NCBI RefSeq assembly: GCF_019924045.1
Contig: NZ_JAHXBN010000009.1
Coordinates: 1 to 64,000, forward strand
Length of the DNA: 64,000 nucleotides
Source: Dyadobacter fermentans
GTDB lineage: Bacteria; Bacteroidota; Bacteroidia; Cytophagales; Spirosomataceae
Direction: 5' to 3'
The first letter of the stretch is position 1. The number at the start of each line of letters is the position of its first letter. Under the pieces are notes generated by a model. The model saw nothing but the letters and a program-made list of their open reading frames with translations. It was not told the DNA's origin and searched no databases. The translations under genes were made by a program, and so were the position numbers. Positions 53,331 through 62,235 of the stretch are shown piece by piece.

Positions 53331-54692
53331 TCAGGCAATAGGTATGGTAATGCGGAACTCCGTTTTCTCGCCTTCCTCCGTATCCACTTCCAGCACGCCA
53401 CCGTGGCCGTTGGTGATGATATCATAGCTCATTGAGAGGCCCAGGCCGGTGCCCTGGCCGGTCGGCTTGGTGGTGAAAAACGGCTGGAATATCTTCGCTT
53501 TCACGTGCTCCGGCATACCTGTACCATTGTCCGATACCCTGATATAGAGTTTGTTATCAAATTTTTTAGTACTGATTTTCACCTCCGGTTTGTAATCACC
53601 CAGTTGCCCGGCTTCGGTCAGTTTCCGCTTTTTCTCCGCCACGGCGTAGAATGCATTGGTAAAAAGATTGAGAAATACGCGGCCAAGGTCTTGCGGCAGT
53701 ACGTTGACCGTCCCGATCGTCCCATCAAAATCGGTCACCAATGCCGCATTGAATTCCTTGTCCTTCGCGCGCAGGCCATGGTACGCAAGGCGCATATACT
53801 CGTCTGCGAGGGCATTCACGTCCACAGGCTCTTTCTCACCCGACGATGCCCGTGAGTGTTGCAGCATTCCTTTCACGATGGAATCGGCACGTTTACCGTG
53901 GTGAGTGATCTTCTGCTGATTCTGGCTCAGATCGCCGATAATGCCCTTGATATATTCCTTATCGTTATCATCGATATTGGTTTTATCAATCTCTTCTTCC
54001 AGCTCCTGGCAGAGTTCTACGGAGACCTCCGAAAAGTTGTTCACGAAGTTTAGCGGATTCTGAATCTCGTGCGCGATTCCGGCGGTAAGCTCCCCCAAAG
54101 ATGCCATTTTCTCACTCTGTATCAGCTGGTTCTGGGTAGCCTTCAATTCTTCGATGGTCTTTTGCAGCTCCTCCTTTTGCTGGGTAAGTTCCTGCGTGCG
54201 CTCCGCCACGAGGTATTCCAGCGACAGCTTCGTTTCCTTGGCAATCTGCTCTTCGCGTAACCGCTCTTCCCGCTCCTGCGTCAGAACTTTCTGCTGCTTC
54301 CGGGCATAAAACCAGATGACAAAGCAGAAAATGAATGCGAACGAAAGCGCGATTTGAAAAAACTGGTCGTAACTATTGTAAAATTTGGGAAATACCTGCT
54401 CGAAAAAATCGCTCACCATGGATATACCAACAAACGGCAGCACCGATTGCGCTGTGGAACGGATCGACTTGAAGTCGTCGTTTTGATTAAAAAACCGCAC
54501 TAACCCAAGCAATCCCAGGTTCCATATCCACCCAAACCAATCGGGTGACGCGGCTATATAGTACGTCGCAACCAGAGAAAAAACAATGATACGCGCATAC
54601 TTGAAAAAGTTATCCCATTTGGATGCGTGGTCTGTATGCTGCATTACGGAGTGCGCATATTGGACCAGAAAGAAGGCTACGATGAAATGCAT
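53331..54692 (-). CDS. Membrane sensor histidine kinase
   Basis: The 453-residue protein has about four hydrophobic segments in residues 1-130, and a coiled-coil linker (~133-195, [17 protein letters not shown]). A HisKA helix with H208 ([20 protein letters not shown]) and a HATPase domain with N-box ([13 protein letters not shown]), DNGTGMP and [14 protein letters not shown] follow. It lacks a periplasmic sensor domain of any size, so the stimulus may be membrane-embedded. It is the first gene of the kinase-regulator-cyclase-HD operon and most likely phosphorylates both receiver domains. Confidence 0.92.
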   Translation of the reverse strand: MHFIVAFFLVQYAHSVMQHTDHASKWDNFFKYARIIVFSLVATYYIAASPDWFGWIWNLGLLGLVRFFNQNDDFKSIRSTAQSVLPFVGISMVSDFFEQVFPKFYNSYDQFFQIALSFAFIFCFVIWFYARKQQKVLTQEREERLREEQIAKETKLSLEYLVAERTQELTQQKEELQKTIEELKATQNQLIQSEKMASLGELTAGIAHEIQNPLNFVNNFSEVSVELCQELEEEIDKTNIDDNDKEYIKGIIGDLSQNQQKITHHGKRADSIVKGMLQHSRASSGEKEPVDVNALADEYMRLAYHGLRAKDKEFNAALVTDFDGTIGTVNVLPQDLGRVFLNLFTNAFYAVAEKKRKLTEAGQLGDYKPEVKISTKKFDNKLYIRVSDNGTGMPEHVKAKIFQPFFTTKPTGQGTGLGLSMSYDIITNGHGGVLEVDTEEGEKTEFRITIPIA

Positions 54693-54911
54693 GTAGAAAT
54701 TTTGTAATAGTAGTTCTATTTTACTATCATTCTCTATTGGTTGGCAAAGTACTTATTTTCTCTCAAAATCCAGTTCAGTGCTCAAATGCCGCTTTTACCT
54801 CGCGCTCTAATTTATTTATAATCGAATTTTAATGATTTTATAAAACAGTTTTAATACCATTTTTAGCACGACTGAGAACCTTTGCCCGCAGGTAATTCAA
54901 ACTAAACGAAC

Positions 54912-56168
54912 ATGTGCTATCCAGTTTTAAAGCGGGTTCTCATCCTGGTTCTGGTGGGAATGGCGTCGGCAAGGGCTCAGACAACCTACAATTTGCAGCA
55001 AGCCCTGCAAACGGCAAAGTCCAATAACCCCATTCTGAAACGCGAGCAATTTAATGTCGACGTCTCGCAGGCCGACATTACCACGGCGCAGCTCCGCCCC
55101 AACCTCATATTGAACAACCAGTCGTTGCAACTGGTCCAATCGTCCAAGTTCCCTGAAAACACCGGGTGGTTCAACGGCGCCAACCGGCAGATCTGGTGGC
55201 AGGTGACCAAGCCTTTTCAGCTGCCTGTACAGAGAGAGAACAAGATTAATTTTGCACAGCAAAACGTCAGGCTCACCCAAAAGCAGTATGCCGACACCGA
55301 ACGCCATCTGTTTCAGACAGTTGCACAGAAATGGCTGGATGTCTGGGCGGCCCGCAAGCAACTCGATTTATTGGGCACTGCGAAGGCCAATGTCGACTCG
55401 CTGGCGAATATCAACCGGCTGCGCCTGAAAAACCAGGTGATCACCACCACCGACCTCGCCCGCACCGAGCTGCTAGCGAATCAGTACGATATTCAACTCA
55501 AATCTGCGTCGCAGGAATACCGCAACGAGCTTTCGAACCTGAAATTCCTGATCGGCGTACAGGACTCGATCCAGATCGACACCACCGACCAGTTCGCATT
55601 TGCGTTCCCCGACCGGATGGACGCCATTGTGGAACAGGCCATGCAGAACCGTACCGATATCCAGGCCATCAAGTCGACGATGGACGTCGCCGATGCCAAC
55701 ATCAAGTTGCAAAAATCGAGTGCGTTGCCCGTACCTGAACTGGGGCTCATTTACAACCCGCAGAACAAAGCGCACTACATGGGCGTCTACGGGACCATCG
55801 AAATACCCATTTTTTCGAGAAACCAGGGGGAGATCAAAAAGTCGCAGGTATTGAAACAACAGGCTGAACAAGCCCTGCGCGCCACCGAGACGCAAGCACA
55901 GACCGAGATACTGACCGCTTACAAAAGCTACGTCACCCAAAAACAAAACTTGCAGAATTTCAATCAGTTACTAACTCAATCCCAAACAATCCTTAACAGT
56001 GTTAAATATTCTTACCTCCGTGGCGGGACGACGATTATCGACTTCCTGGAAGCCCAGCGCAGCTGGCTCGATACGCAGCAGCAGTATTACGACGTACTCG
56101 GCCAGTATCGCCAGAGCTATATCGACCTCCTTTACGCATCCGGAATGATCAATCAAATCGCGCAATAA
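54912..56168 (+). CDS. TolC-family outer-membrane efflux protein
   Basis: The 418-residue protein has a short signal (MCYPVLKRVLILVLVGMASA, cleavage near RAQ) and the paired coiled-coil repeats of OEP/TolC proteins (TYNLQQALQTAKSNNPILKR; NFAQQNVRLTQKQYADTERH; VKYSYLRGGTTIIDFLEAQR). It would form the outer-membrane channel of the metal efflux pump encoded in the following three genes. The adaptor starts 2 nt after its stop. No regulator or copper/zinc-responsive repressor gene is adjacent, so control is not visible. Confidence 0.93.
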   Translation: MCYPVLKRVLILVLVGMASARAQTTYNLQQALQTAKSNNPILKREQFNVDVSQADITTAQLRPNLILNNQSLQLVQSSKFPENTGWFNGANRQIWWQVTKPFQLPVQRENKINFAQQNVRLTQKQYADTERHLFQTVAQKWLDVWAARKQLDLLGTAKANVDSLANINRLRLKNQVITTTDLARTELLANQYDIQLKSASQEYRNELSNLKFLIGVQDSIQIDTTDQFAFAFPDRMDAIVEQAMQNRTDIQAIKSTMDVADANIKLQKSSALPVPELGLIYNPQNKAHYMGVYGTIEIPIFSRNQGEIKKSQVLKQQAEQALRATETQAQTEILTAYKSYVTQKQNLQNFNQLLTQSQTILNSVKYSYLRGGTTIIDFLEAQRSWLDTQQQYYDVLGQYRQSYIDLLYASGMINQIAQ

Positions 56169-56170
56169 TC

Positions 56171-57181
56171 ATGAAGAACATACTCGTTTGCACCTGCCTG
56201 GCCATGACATTGATAGCAGGCTGCAAGAATAAAGCTGCCAACAAGCCCGTGCCGGACAACTCGTCGCCGGTCGTGAATGCTTCGGGCACCAAAATATCGT
56301 TTCCGCTGGCCGAAAGCGCGAATTTTTTCCAAACTGAAAAGATTTCGAGCTCCTCGCTCATGGCGAATGTGACCGCGCCGGCGAAAGTATCTGCCACCGT
56401 TCTCCACTCGAATGAGGGTGCTTCGGGCAACATTGTGCTGTTCGACAACCCCGAACTGGCCGGTAACTATACCCAGCTCTTGCAGCATTTGACGATGATC
56501 AACCAGATCCAGAACATCAATATCCGTCAGCGCAAAACCGAACTTTCCCGCATCAAGGATTTGCAGGAACACGGCGCGGCTACCGGCAAGGACCTGCTCG
56601 AATCGCAAACCGCGCTGTCGATGGAGGAAACCAACCTGATCAACGAACGTGCAGCCATTATCGAGCATGAAACCAAGCTGAAAGCGGGCGGCTTCGAGCC
56701 GAAACAGCTCCGCACGGCTCCCGCGGGCACCGCGTACATCATATGCGACGTACCTGAGAGCGACATCAGCCAGGTAAAAAAGGGCGGCAAGTGTACGATC
56801 CAGTTTACCGCCTTCCCGAACGAGGATTTCACCGGTACCATTGACGACATCGCCGACCTCGTGGACCAGACCACCCGAATGATCAAGCTGCGGGTGAACA
56901 TCAACAACTCCAACGGCAAACTGAAAGCGGGGATGTTCGGAACGGTTGCATTTGGTTTGAGTGAAGGTAAAAAGCTCAGTATCAATAAAGATGCGCTCGT
57001 TACCGTGCAAGGTCGCAACTACGTATTCCTGAAAACCGCTCCCCAGGTTTTCGAGCGGCGGGAGGTTAACATCGGCGACCAGATCGGCGACAGGATCGTC
57101 GCATTCAGCGGCCTGAAAGAGGGCGAGAATGTGGTGACCAAGGGCGTCATGCAACTCAAAGGTTTATCATTCGGCTACTAA
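56171..57181 (+). CDS. RND efflux periplasmic adaptor lipoprotein (CzcB/CusB type)
   Basis: The 336-residue lipoprotein has signal MKNILVCTCLAMTLIAGC (Cys18). The adaptor has beta-barrel, lipoyl and coiled-coil parts: GNIVLFDNPELAGNYTQLLQ, the helical hairpin around RLQ/LQEHGAATGKDLLESQTA, and VPESDISQVKKGGKCTIQFT. It links TolC and the inner-membrane pump. No histidine-rich metal-binding extension or methionine cluster is seen, unlike CusB. Tightly spaced between the TolC and DUF190 genes, so co-translated. Confidence 0.92.
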   Translation: MKNILVCTCLAMTLIAGCKNKAANKPVPDNSSPVVNASGTKISFPLAESANFFQTEKISSSSLMANVTAPAKVSATVLHSNEGASGNIVLFDNPELAGNYTQLLQHLTMINQIQNINIRQRKTELSRIKDLQEHGAATGKDLLESQTALSMEETNLINERAAIIEHETKLKAGGFEPKQLRTAPAGTAYIICDVPESDISQVKKGGKCTIQFTAFPNEDFTGTIDDIADLVDQTTRMIKLRVNINNSNGKLKAGMFGTVAFGLSEGKKLSINKDALVTVQGRNYVFLKTAPQVFERREVNIGDQIGDRIVAFSGLKEGENVVTKGVMQLKGLSFGY

Positions 57182-57194
57182 CCCCCTCCCGGAC

Positions 57195-57494
57195 ATGCTT
57201 CAAGCCCAGATCTTCATCAGTGCCGATCACTGGAAGGACGAAATTCCGCTGTTTGAATACATTATGCAGTTTTTGGTTAAACAAAAAGTGCAGGGAGCGA
57301 CCGTGTACCGTGGCCGCCTCGGCTTCGACGGCAAGCACCTGAGCCGCCCCAACGACCTGTTCAGTTTCGACGAAACGCCCATGGTCATTTCCTTCATAGA
57401 TGAGGAAGAAAAAGTTAAATCCGCACTGACATTGCTTCGGAAAGAGGTGAAAAGCGGGTTTATAGTCACCAACCATGTAGACAAGTGGATTTAA
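57195..57494 (+). CDS. DUF190 (PII-like) small protein
   Basis: The 99-residue protein matches DUF190 closely: QAQIFISADHWKDEIPLFEY, IMQFLVKQKVQGATVYRGRL, GFDGKHL and FSFDETPMVISFIDEEEKV. This family has a ferredoxin-like fold related to PII and CutA, suggesting nucleotide or small-molecule sensing. Here it lies between the adaptor (13 bp before) and the pump gene (1 bp after), so it is a part of the efflux operon. A regulatory or metal-handling role at the pump is inferred. Confidence 0.9.
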   Translation: MLQAQIFISADHWKDEIPLFEYIMQFLVKQKVQGATVYRGRLGFDGKHLSRPNDLFSFDETPMVISFIDEEEKVKSALTLLRKEVKSGFIVTNHVDKWI

Positions 57495-57495
57495 A

Positions 57496-60400
57496 ATGAT
57501 CAAGAACCTGCTTTTTTTCAGCCTTCGCAACCGGTGGGTCGTGATCGCTGTGAGCGTAGTGCTGATGGCTGCCGGATATTGGTGCTTCACACAGCTTAAA
57601 ATAGAGGCTTACCCTGATATCGCCGATACCAACGTGATCGTTGTGGCCCAATATCCCGGCCGCGCCGCCGAGGAAGTGGAGCAACAGGTTACCGTTCCCA
57701 TTGAAAGGGCCTTGCAAAACACTCCAAATGTACTCGACAGACGCAGCCGGACGATCTTCGGGTTATCAGTGGTACAGCTCACGTTTAAAGACGGTACAGA
57801 CGATTATTTCGCCCGTCAGCAAGTTACCGAAAGGCTAGCTTCTGCTGAGCTGCCGGACGGCGTTGCACCCGAGCTGGCACCATTATCGACCGCGGTGGGC
57901 GAAATCCTCCGTTATGTAGTGGAAGCGCCGCCAAGTTACAGTCCAACCCAGCTCCGCGATTTGCAGGATTGGGTGATCAAACCTGCCTTGCTGCAAGTAC
58001 CGGGCATTGCCGACGTAACCACTTTCGGCGGTCCGTTGAAACAATTCCACATCATTACCTCGCCTGAAAAACTGGTGAAATATGGCCTGTCGATGCAGAA
58101 TGTGATCGACGCAATCAACGCCAACAACCAGAATACCGGCGGTAATGTGATCGCCCGCGGGGGCCAGGGCTTCGCCATTCGCGGGCTTGGGGCCATTAAG
58201 AATGAACAGGATATTCAGAATATTGTGCTGAAATCCGACAATGGAGTTCCTGTATTTGTACGGGATGTCGCCACTGTCGAAATCACTCCGCCGCCGCCAA
58301 GCGGGGTTATGGGTTACACCATCACGGCTGACAAAGTAGACGTTAGCAGCGGTGTGGAAGGCATTATCCTGCTTCGTCGCTATGAAAACCCCAGCGAAGT
58401 ATTGAAAGTATTGAAAGAAAGGATCGCCGACCTCGAAGCCAGCGAATTACCCGAAGGCGTACACCTGAAACCGCTTTACGACCGCAGCTTCCTGATCGAC
58501 CATTCATTGGAAACTGTGGCGCATACGCTGTTTGAAGGTATTTCGATCGTGGTAATACTCCTGATCTTCTTCCTAGGCAGCATCCGCAGTGCATTGGTAG
58601 TGGCGCTCACCATTCCGTTCTCCCTGCTGTTCGCATTTATATTAATGCGCCTGACAGGCATTCCGGCGAACCTGCTTTCCCTGGGCGCGATCGACTTCGG
58701 TATCATCGTGGACGGGGCGTGTGTAATGGCCGAGCATTTGATCCGCAAATACCGGACCGCCAGCCCGGAAGAAAAGCAGCAGGGCATTGTCAAAATCACA
58801 TTGCTGTCCGCGCAGGAAGTAGGCCGGGAGATCTTCTTCTCGGTGACCATCATCATCCTCGCGTACATGCCTATCCTGCTCATGACGCGCGTAGAAGGCA
58901 AGCTCTTCTCCCCTATGGCACTGACGCTCGCATTCGCCGTAATCGGTTCCATGCTGGCCGCGCTGACGTTCATTCCCGTGCTCATTTCATTCGCCTACAA
59001 AAAAGCCCTGGCCGATCCTGAGAAGCCGATGAAAGAACATAAGAACTTTGTACTGGATTTTCTTACAAACTCTTATTCCAAAGCGCTGGGCGGCTTTTTG
59101 AAGAACTACAAAGCGACTGTGCTCGTTGGTTTCAGCATCGTGACCGTGCTCGTTCTGTTCGGCATTAAACTGGGGACCGAGTTTTTGCCTACACTTGATG
59201 AGGGCTCGATATTCCTTCGTGGTAACTTCCCGGCAGGCATTACCATCCAGGAAAATGCCAGCTATGCACCTAAAATCCGGAAAATCATTGCCAAATACCC
59301 CCAAATATCTTTCGTGATCACGCAAACCGGTCGCAACGACGACGGTACCGACCCATTCCCCGCCAACCGAAACGAAATCCTCGTCGGTTTGAAGGATTAC
59401 CACCTTTGGAGCCACACGATTACCAAAAAGGAACTGGTAGAAAAGATCAAAGCCGACCTGCAAGCGCAGCTTCCAGCCGTCGCATTCTCTTCCGGCCAGC
59501 CGATTATCGACCAGGTAATGGAAATCGTGACTGGTAGCGCGGCCGATTTGGCGGTGTCGGTGGTAGGCGATGATTTGAATATGATGCGCAAAAAAGCGGA
59601 AGCTATTGCCAAAATCGTGAAAGCTACACCCGGTGCCGACAACGTCAATATCGAACAGGAAGGTCCTCAGGAACAGCTTGCTATCAATATTAACCGTCAG
59701 GCGGCAGCCCGTTTCGGTATTAATGTGGCCGATATTCAGAACATGATTGAAGCAGCCATCGGCGGAAAGACCATCTCGACGCTCTATGACGGCACCAAAC
59801 GGTATGACATCGTTATTCGCTTCCTGCCCAAATACCGCAACTCGATCGACGCGATCAAGAGTGTGCAGGTACCTTCGCTCACGGGCGCCCTCATACCTAT
59901 GAGCCAGTTGGCTGATATTCATTTCATTGAAGGTCAGACAAATATCTATCGCTACGGCAGCAAACGGATGGTCACCGTCCGCACCAACATTCGCGGCCGC
60001 GATCAGGGTGGTTTTGTGAAGGAATTGCAGAAAAAACTCAATGCACAGGTTCACGTGCCGAAAGGTTACAGTATCATTTACGGCGGCCAGTACGAAAACC
60101 TCGAACGCGCCGGAAAACAGCTCGCATTTACCATTCCGCTCACCATCGTGATGGTATTCCTGTTCCTCTTTATGCTATTCAAAAACCTCCCGCATACGAT
60201 GGTGACGATGAGCTGCATTCTGTTTGCCCTCGGTGGCGGTATTGTGGCGCTACTGATCCGCGGGTACTACTTCAACGTCTCAGCCGGGGTGGGTTTTGTG
60301 AGCATATTCGGCATTTCGGTCATGGCCGGGGTTCTGCTCGTGTCCGCGTTGAACCGGACCGCCCAGGCGCATGAAAACGACCTTGCAACCCATGTTCTGG

Positions 60401-60639
60401 AAGCGTCTTCCGAGCAGCTGCGGGCCATGCTGTCCATTCTGGTGGTGGCGATCATCGGTCTGGTACCGGCCGCTATTTCATCCGGCATCGGTTCCGACGT
60501 TCAGCGCCCGCTCGCGACGGTAATTATCGGCGGTTTGACCAGTACATTGCTCTTTGCCCCGATACTCATTCCGCCGCTGTATTTATGGAGCGAAAAACGC
60601 CGCAAACCGCAGAAACCGAGGGAAGTTTTGGAGTTGTAA
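57496..60639 (+). CDS. CzcA-type heavy-metal RND efflux pump
   Basis: The 1047-residue inner-membrane pump has twelve membrane segments and two large periplasmic loops. TM4 carries the sequence AIDFGIIVDGACVMAEH with D400, D406 and E413 at the positions of D402, D408 and E415 of CzcA. These mark the divalent (Zn/Co/Cd/Ni) branch rather than the Cu/Ag CusA branch. RIGVMAGVL-type TM10 residues and GTEFLPTLDEGSIFLRG are also typical. Proton-driven export through the TolC and adaptor proteins encoded upstream. Actual metal is not deducible. Confidence 0.93.
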   Translation: MIKNLLFFSLRNRWVVIAVSVVLMAAGYWCFTQLKIEAYPDIADTNVIVVAQYPGRAAEEVEQQVTVPIERALQNTPNVLDRRSRTIFGLSVVQLTFKDGTDDYFARQQVTERLASAELPDGVAPELAPLSTAVGEILRYVVEAPPSYSPTQLRDLQDWVIKPALLQVPGIADVTTFGGPLKQFHIITSPEKLVKYGLSMQNVIDAINANNQNTGGNVIARGGQGFAIRGLGAIKNEQDIQNIVLKSDNGVPVFVRDVATVEITPPPPSGVMGYTITADKVDVSSGVEGIILLRRYENPSEVLKVLKERIADLEASELPEGVHLKPLYDRSFLIDHSLETVAHTLFEGISIVVILLIFFLGSIRSALVVALTIPFSLLFAFILMRLTGIPANLLSLGAIDFGIIVDGACVMAEHLIRKYRTASPEEKQQGIVKITLLSAQEVGREIFFSVTIIILAYMPILLMTRVEGKLFSPMALTLAFAVIGSMLAALTFIPVLISFAYKKALADPEKPMKEHKNFVLDFLTNSYSKALGGFLKNYKATVLVGFSIVTVLVLFGIKLGTEFLPTLDEGSIFLRGNFPAGITIQENASYAPKIRKIIAKYPQISFVITQTGRNDDGTDPFPANRNEILVGLKDYHLWSHTITKKELVEKIKADLQAQLPAVAFSSGQPIIDQVMEIVTGSAADLAVSVVGDDLNMMRKKAEAIAKIVKATPGADNVNIEQEGPQEQLAININRQAAARFGINVADIQNMIEAAIGGKTISTLYDGTKRYDIVIRFLPKYRNSIDAIKSVQVPSLTGALIPMSQLADIHFIEGQTNIYRYGSKRMVTVRTNIRGRDQGGFVKELQKKLNAQVHVPKGYSIIYGGQYENLERAGKQLAFTIPLTIVMVFLFLFMLFKNLPHTMVTMSCILFALGGGIVALLIRGYYFNVSAGVGFVSIFGISVMAGVLLVSALNRTAQAHENDLATHVLEASSEQLRAMLSILVVAIIGLVPAAISSGIGSDVQRPLATVIIGGLTSTLLFAPILIPPLYLWSEKRRKPQKPREVLEL

Positions 60640-60664
60640 CAGGGTTCTGAAAGGTGTATTTTTG
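60634..60664 (+). promoter_or_regulatory. Promoter of DUF5618 copy 1
   Basis: GTTG (60633-60636) and, 20 bp on, TATTTTTG (60657-60664) match the Bacteroidota TTTG/TAnnTTTG layout. The -33 part overlaps the end of the RND gene. The same -7 and leader recur before copy 2. Confidence 0.5.
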
Positions 60665-60692
60665 TTTTGGTTAAAACTAAAAACACATCACT

Positions 60693-61079
60693 ATGGCAAC
60701 AAAAGACCCTGTTCTGGAAGCGAAACGCTATGTCGAGAATGCCCGTACTATTTTGCGGGAAAAGGCGATCAAAGAGGACGATTTGTACACTGATCGGAAG
60801 TATGTTAAACTCGCCGGACATGCGGCTTACACCGGTGTACTGGTAGCACTCGACAGCTTTTTTGGAATCAAAACCAAGAAACGGAAGGACGTTAACTGGT
60901 ATAAAGAGCAGCTAGCCACAATTGACACAAAATTGCTCGGCAATTTTGTGAACGCCTACGAACTCCTGCATTTGTACATGGGTTATGACGGCACACAAGA
61001 CGTTGTGGTCGCGCGAAGAGGTCTCGAACGCGCCGACGAAATCATCCATTGGGTTGAGCAGCGAACTACCACTTGCTAA
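60693..61079 (+). CDS. DUF5618-family helical protein, copy 1 of 3
   Basis: The 128-residue all-helical protein matches DUF5618: PVLEAKRYVENARTILREKA, DLYTDRKYVKLAGHAAYTGV, LGNFVNAYELLHLYMGYDGT and a C-terminal ADEIIHWVEQR helix. Function is unknown. The size and helical layout are reminiscent of HEPN proteins, and RKYVKLAGH has an Arg and a His, but the spacing is not the standard HEPN motif, so this is only a guess. It has its own promoter and is the first of three tandem paralogues. No nucleotidyltransferase partner is adjacent. Confidence 0.85.
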   Translation: MATKDPVLEAKRYVENARTILREKAIKEDDLYTDRKYVKLAGHAAYTGVLVALDSFFGIKTKKRKDVNWYKEQLATIDTKLLGNFVNAYELLHLYMGYDGTQDVVVARRGLERADEIIHWVEQRTTTC

Positions 61080-61164
61080 TTAATCCAGTGCCGACGAATA
61101 AATAGCACACTGAATTTGTAGTTGGAAATCTGCCCAAACCGCAGGAGTCCAGGGACGTTTAGGG

Positions 61165-61197
61165 TTTGGAATAGAATCTCCAGACGATGTATTTTTG
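61165..61197 (+). promoter_or_regulatory. Promoter of DUF5618 copy 2
   Basis: TTTG (61165-61168), a 21-bp spacer and TATTTTTG (61190-61197) match the Bacteroidota promoter layout. The -7 element and the 28-nt leader are identical to those of copy 1. Confidence 0.55.
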
Positions 61198-61225
61198 TTT
61201 TGGTTAAAACTAAAAACACATCACT

Positions 61226-61612
61226 ATGGCAACAAAAGACCCTGTTCTGGAAGCGAAACGCTATGTCGAGAATGCGCGTACTATTTTGCGGGAAAAGGCA
61301 ATTAAGCGAGACTATCTTTATACTGATCGAAAGTATGTGAAAATGGCCGGACATGCCGCCTATACCGGTGTTCTGCTGGCACTCGACGGCCTGTTCGGTA
61401 TTAAAAGCAAAGGCAGAAAGGATATCAACTGGTATCGCGACCAGGTAGCAAGGACCGACAAAAAGTTGCTTACCAACTTTATGAGTGCTTACGAATTGCT
61501 GCATTTGTCTATGAGCTACGACGGTAACCTCGACGTTTCAACGGCCAAATCCGGTCTCCGACATGCCGACGAAATCATCCAGTGGGTGGAGCAGCGAACT
61601 GCCACCTGCTAA
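61226..61612 (+). CDS. DUF5618-family helical protein, copy 2 of 3
   Basis: This 128-residue paralogue of the gene before it shares an 88-nt perfectly identical stretch running from 33 nt upstream of the -7-to-ATG leader into codon 17. The middle of the protein has diverged (KRDYLYTDRKYVKMAGHAAY, FGIKSKGRKDINWYRDQV), while the end (QWVEQRTATC) is again very close. It has its own promoter copy. Copy 3 follows after 44 bp and lacks the promoter, so both are probably transcribed from here. Confidence 0.85.
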   Translation: MATKDPVLEAKRYVENARTILREKAIKRDYLYTDRKYVKMAGHAAYTGVLLALDGLFGIKSKGRKDINWYRDQVARTDKKLLTNFMSAYELLHLSMSYDGNLDVSTAKSGLRHADEIIQWVEQRTATC

Positions 61613-61656
61613 TTAATTCATAGCCGAACGATAAGTAACATCTAAAACACATCACT

Positions 61657-62043
61657 ATGGCAACAAAAGACCCTGTTCTGGAAGCGAAACGCTATTTAGA
61701 CAATGCCAGAACAATTTTGAAAGAAAAGGCAATGAAAGAAAATGATCTTTATAGCAATCGGAAATATGTCAAACTGGCCGGTCACGCCGCATACACCGGC
61801 GTACTGGTTGCGCTGGATGGCTTCTTTGGCATCACAACGAAGAAGCGCAAGGATGTAAATTGGTACAAAGAGCAACTCGCTTCGATAGACAAAAAAGTGT
61901 TGGGCAATTTTGTGGACGCCTACGAACTTCTGCATTTATACATGGGCTATGATGGCACGCAGAATGCCATTGTTGCCCAACAAGGCCTCAAACATGCCGA
62001 CGAAATCATCCAGTGGGTGGAGCAGCGAACTGCCGCTTACTAA
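61657..62043 (+). CDS. DUF5618-family helical protein, copy 3 of 3
   Basis: The 128-residue paralogue has the same first 13 codons as copies 1 and 2 (MATKDPVLEAKRY) at nucleotide level. It then differs as LDNARTILKEKAMKENDLYS and returns to the common core HAAYTGVLVALDGFFGI and the QWVEQRTAAY end. Only the last 13 nt of the shared leader precede it, so it depends on the copy 2 promoter. In sequence it is nearer to copy 1 in the middle (KKRKDVNWYKEQLA). A terminator follows. Confidence 0.85.
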   Translation: MATKDPVLEAKRYLDNARTILKEKAMKENDLYSNRKYVKLAGHAAYTGVLVALDGFFGITTKKRKDVNWYKEQLASIDKKVLGNFVDAYELLHLYMGYDGTQNAIVAQQGLKHADEIIQWVEQRTAAY

Positions 62044-62066
62044 TTAATAGATAGCCGATAAAAAAG

Positions 62067-62106
62067 TGAAGCCGGATCCAGCGATGGGTCCGGCTTCATT
62101 GTTTTA
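62067..62106 (+). terminator. Terminator after the DUF5618 cluster
   Basis: TGAAGCCGGATCC (62067-62079) pairs with GGGTCCGGCTTCA (62086-62098), a 13-bp stem with one wobble and a 6-nt loop, followed by TTGTTTTA. It ends the DUF5618 transcript. Confidence 0.85.
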
Positions 62107-62235
62107 CACGCTCAGTATTTATGCCTTATAATAATTATCCCGTGGATAAAACGGCTGTTTTTAGTTAAATTTCCTAAGTCGTATGTCCTAACCGGAACAC
62201 GTCATACTCAACTATACACTTTAAACTATCCTGCA

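Noticed and set aside
48043..54692. Interpretation as a Pycsar anti-phage system
   Set aside because: A class III cyclase next to a cyclic-nucleotide receptor fits superficially, but the cyclase carries adenylate-type K217/T289 residues, is fused to a receiver domain and sits in a two-component operon. The effector is a transporter-HEAT protein rather than a TIR or small TM effector.
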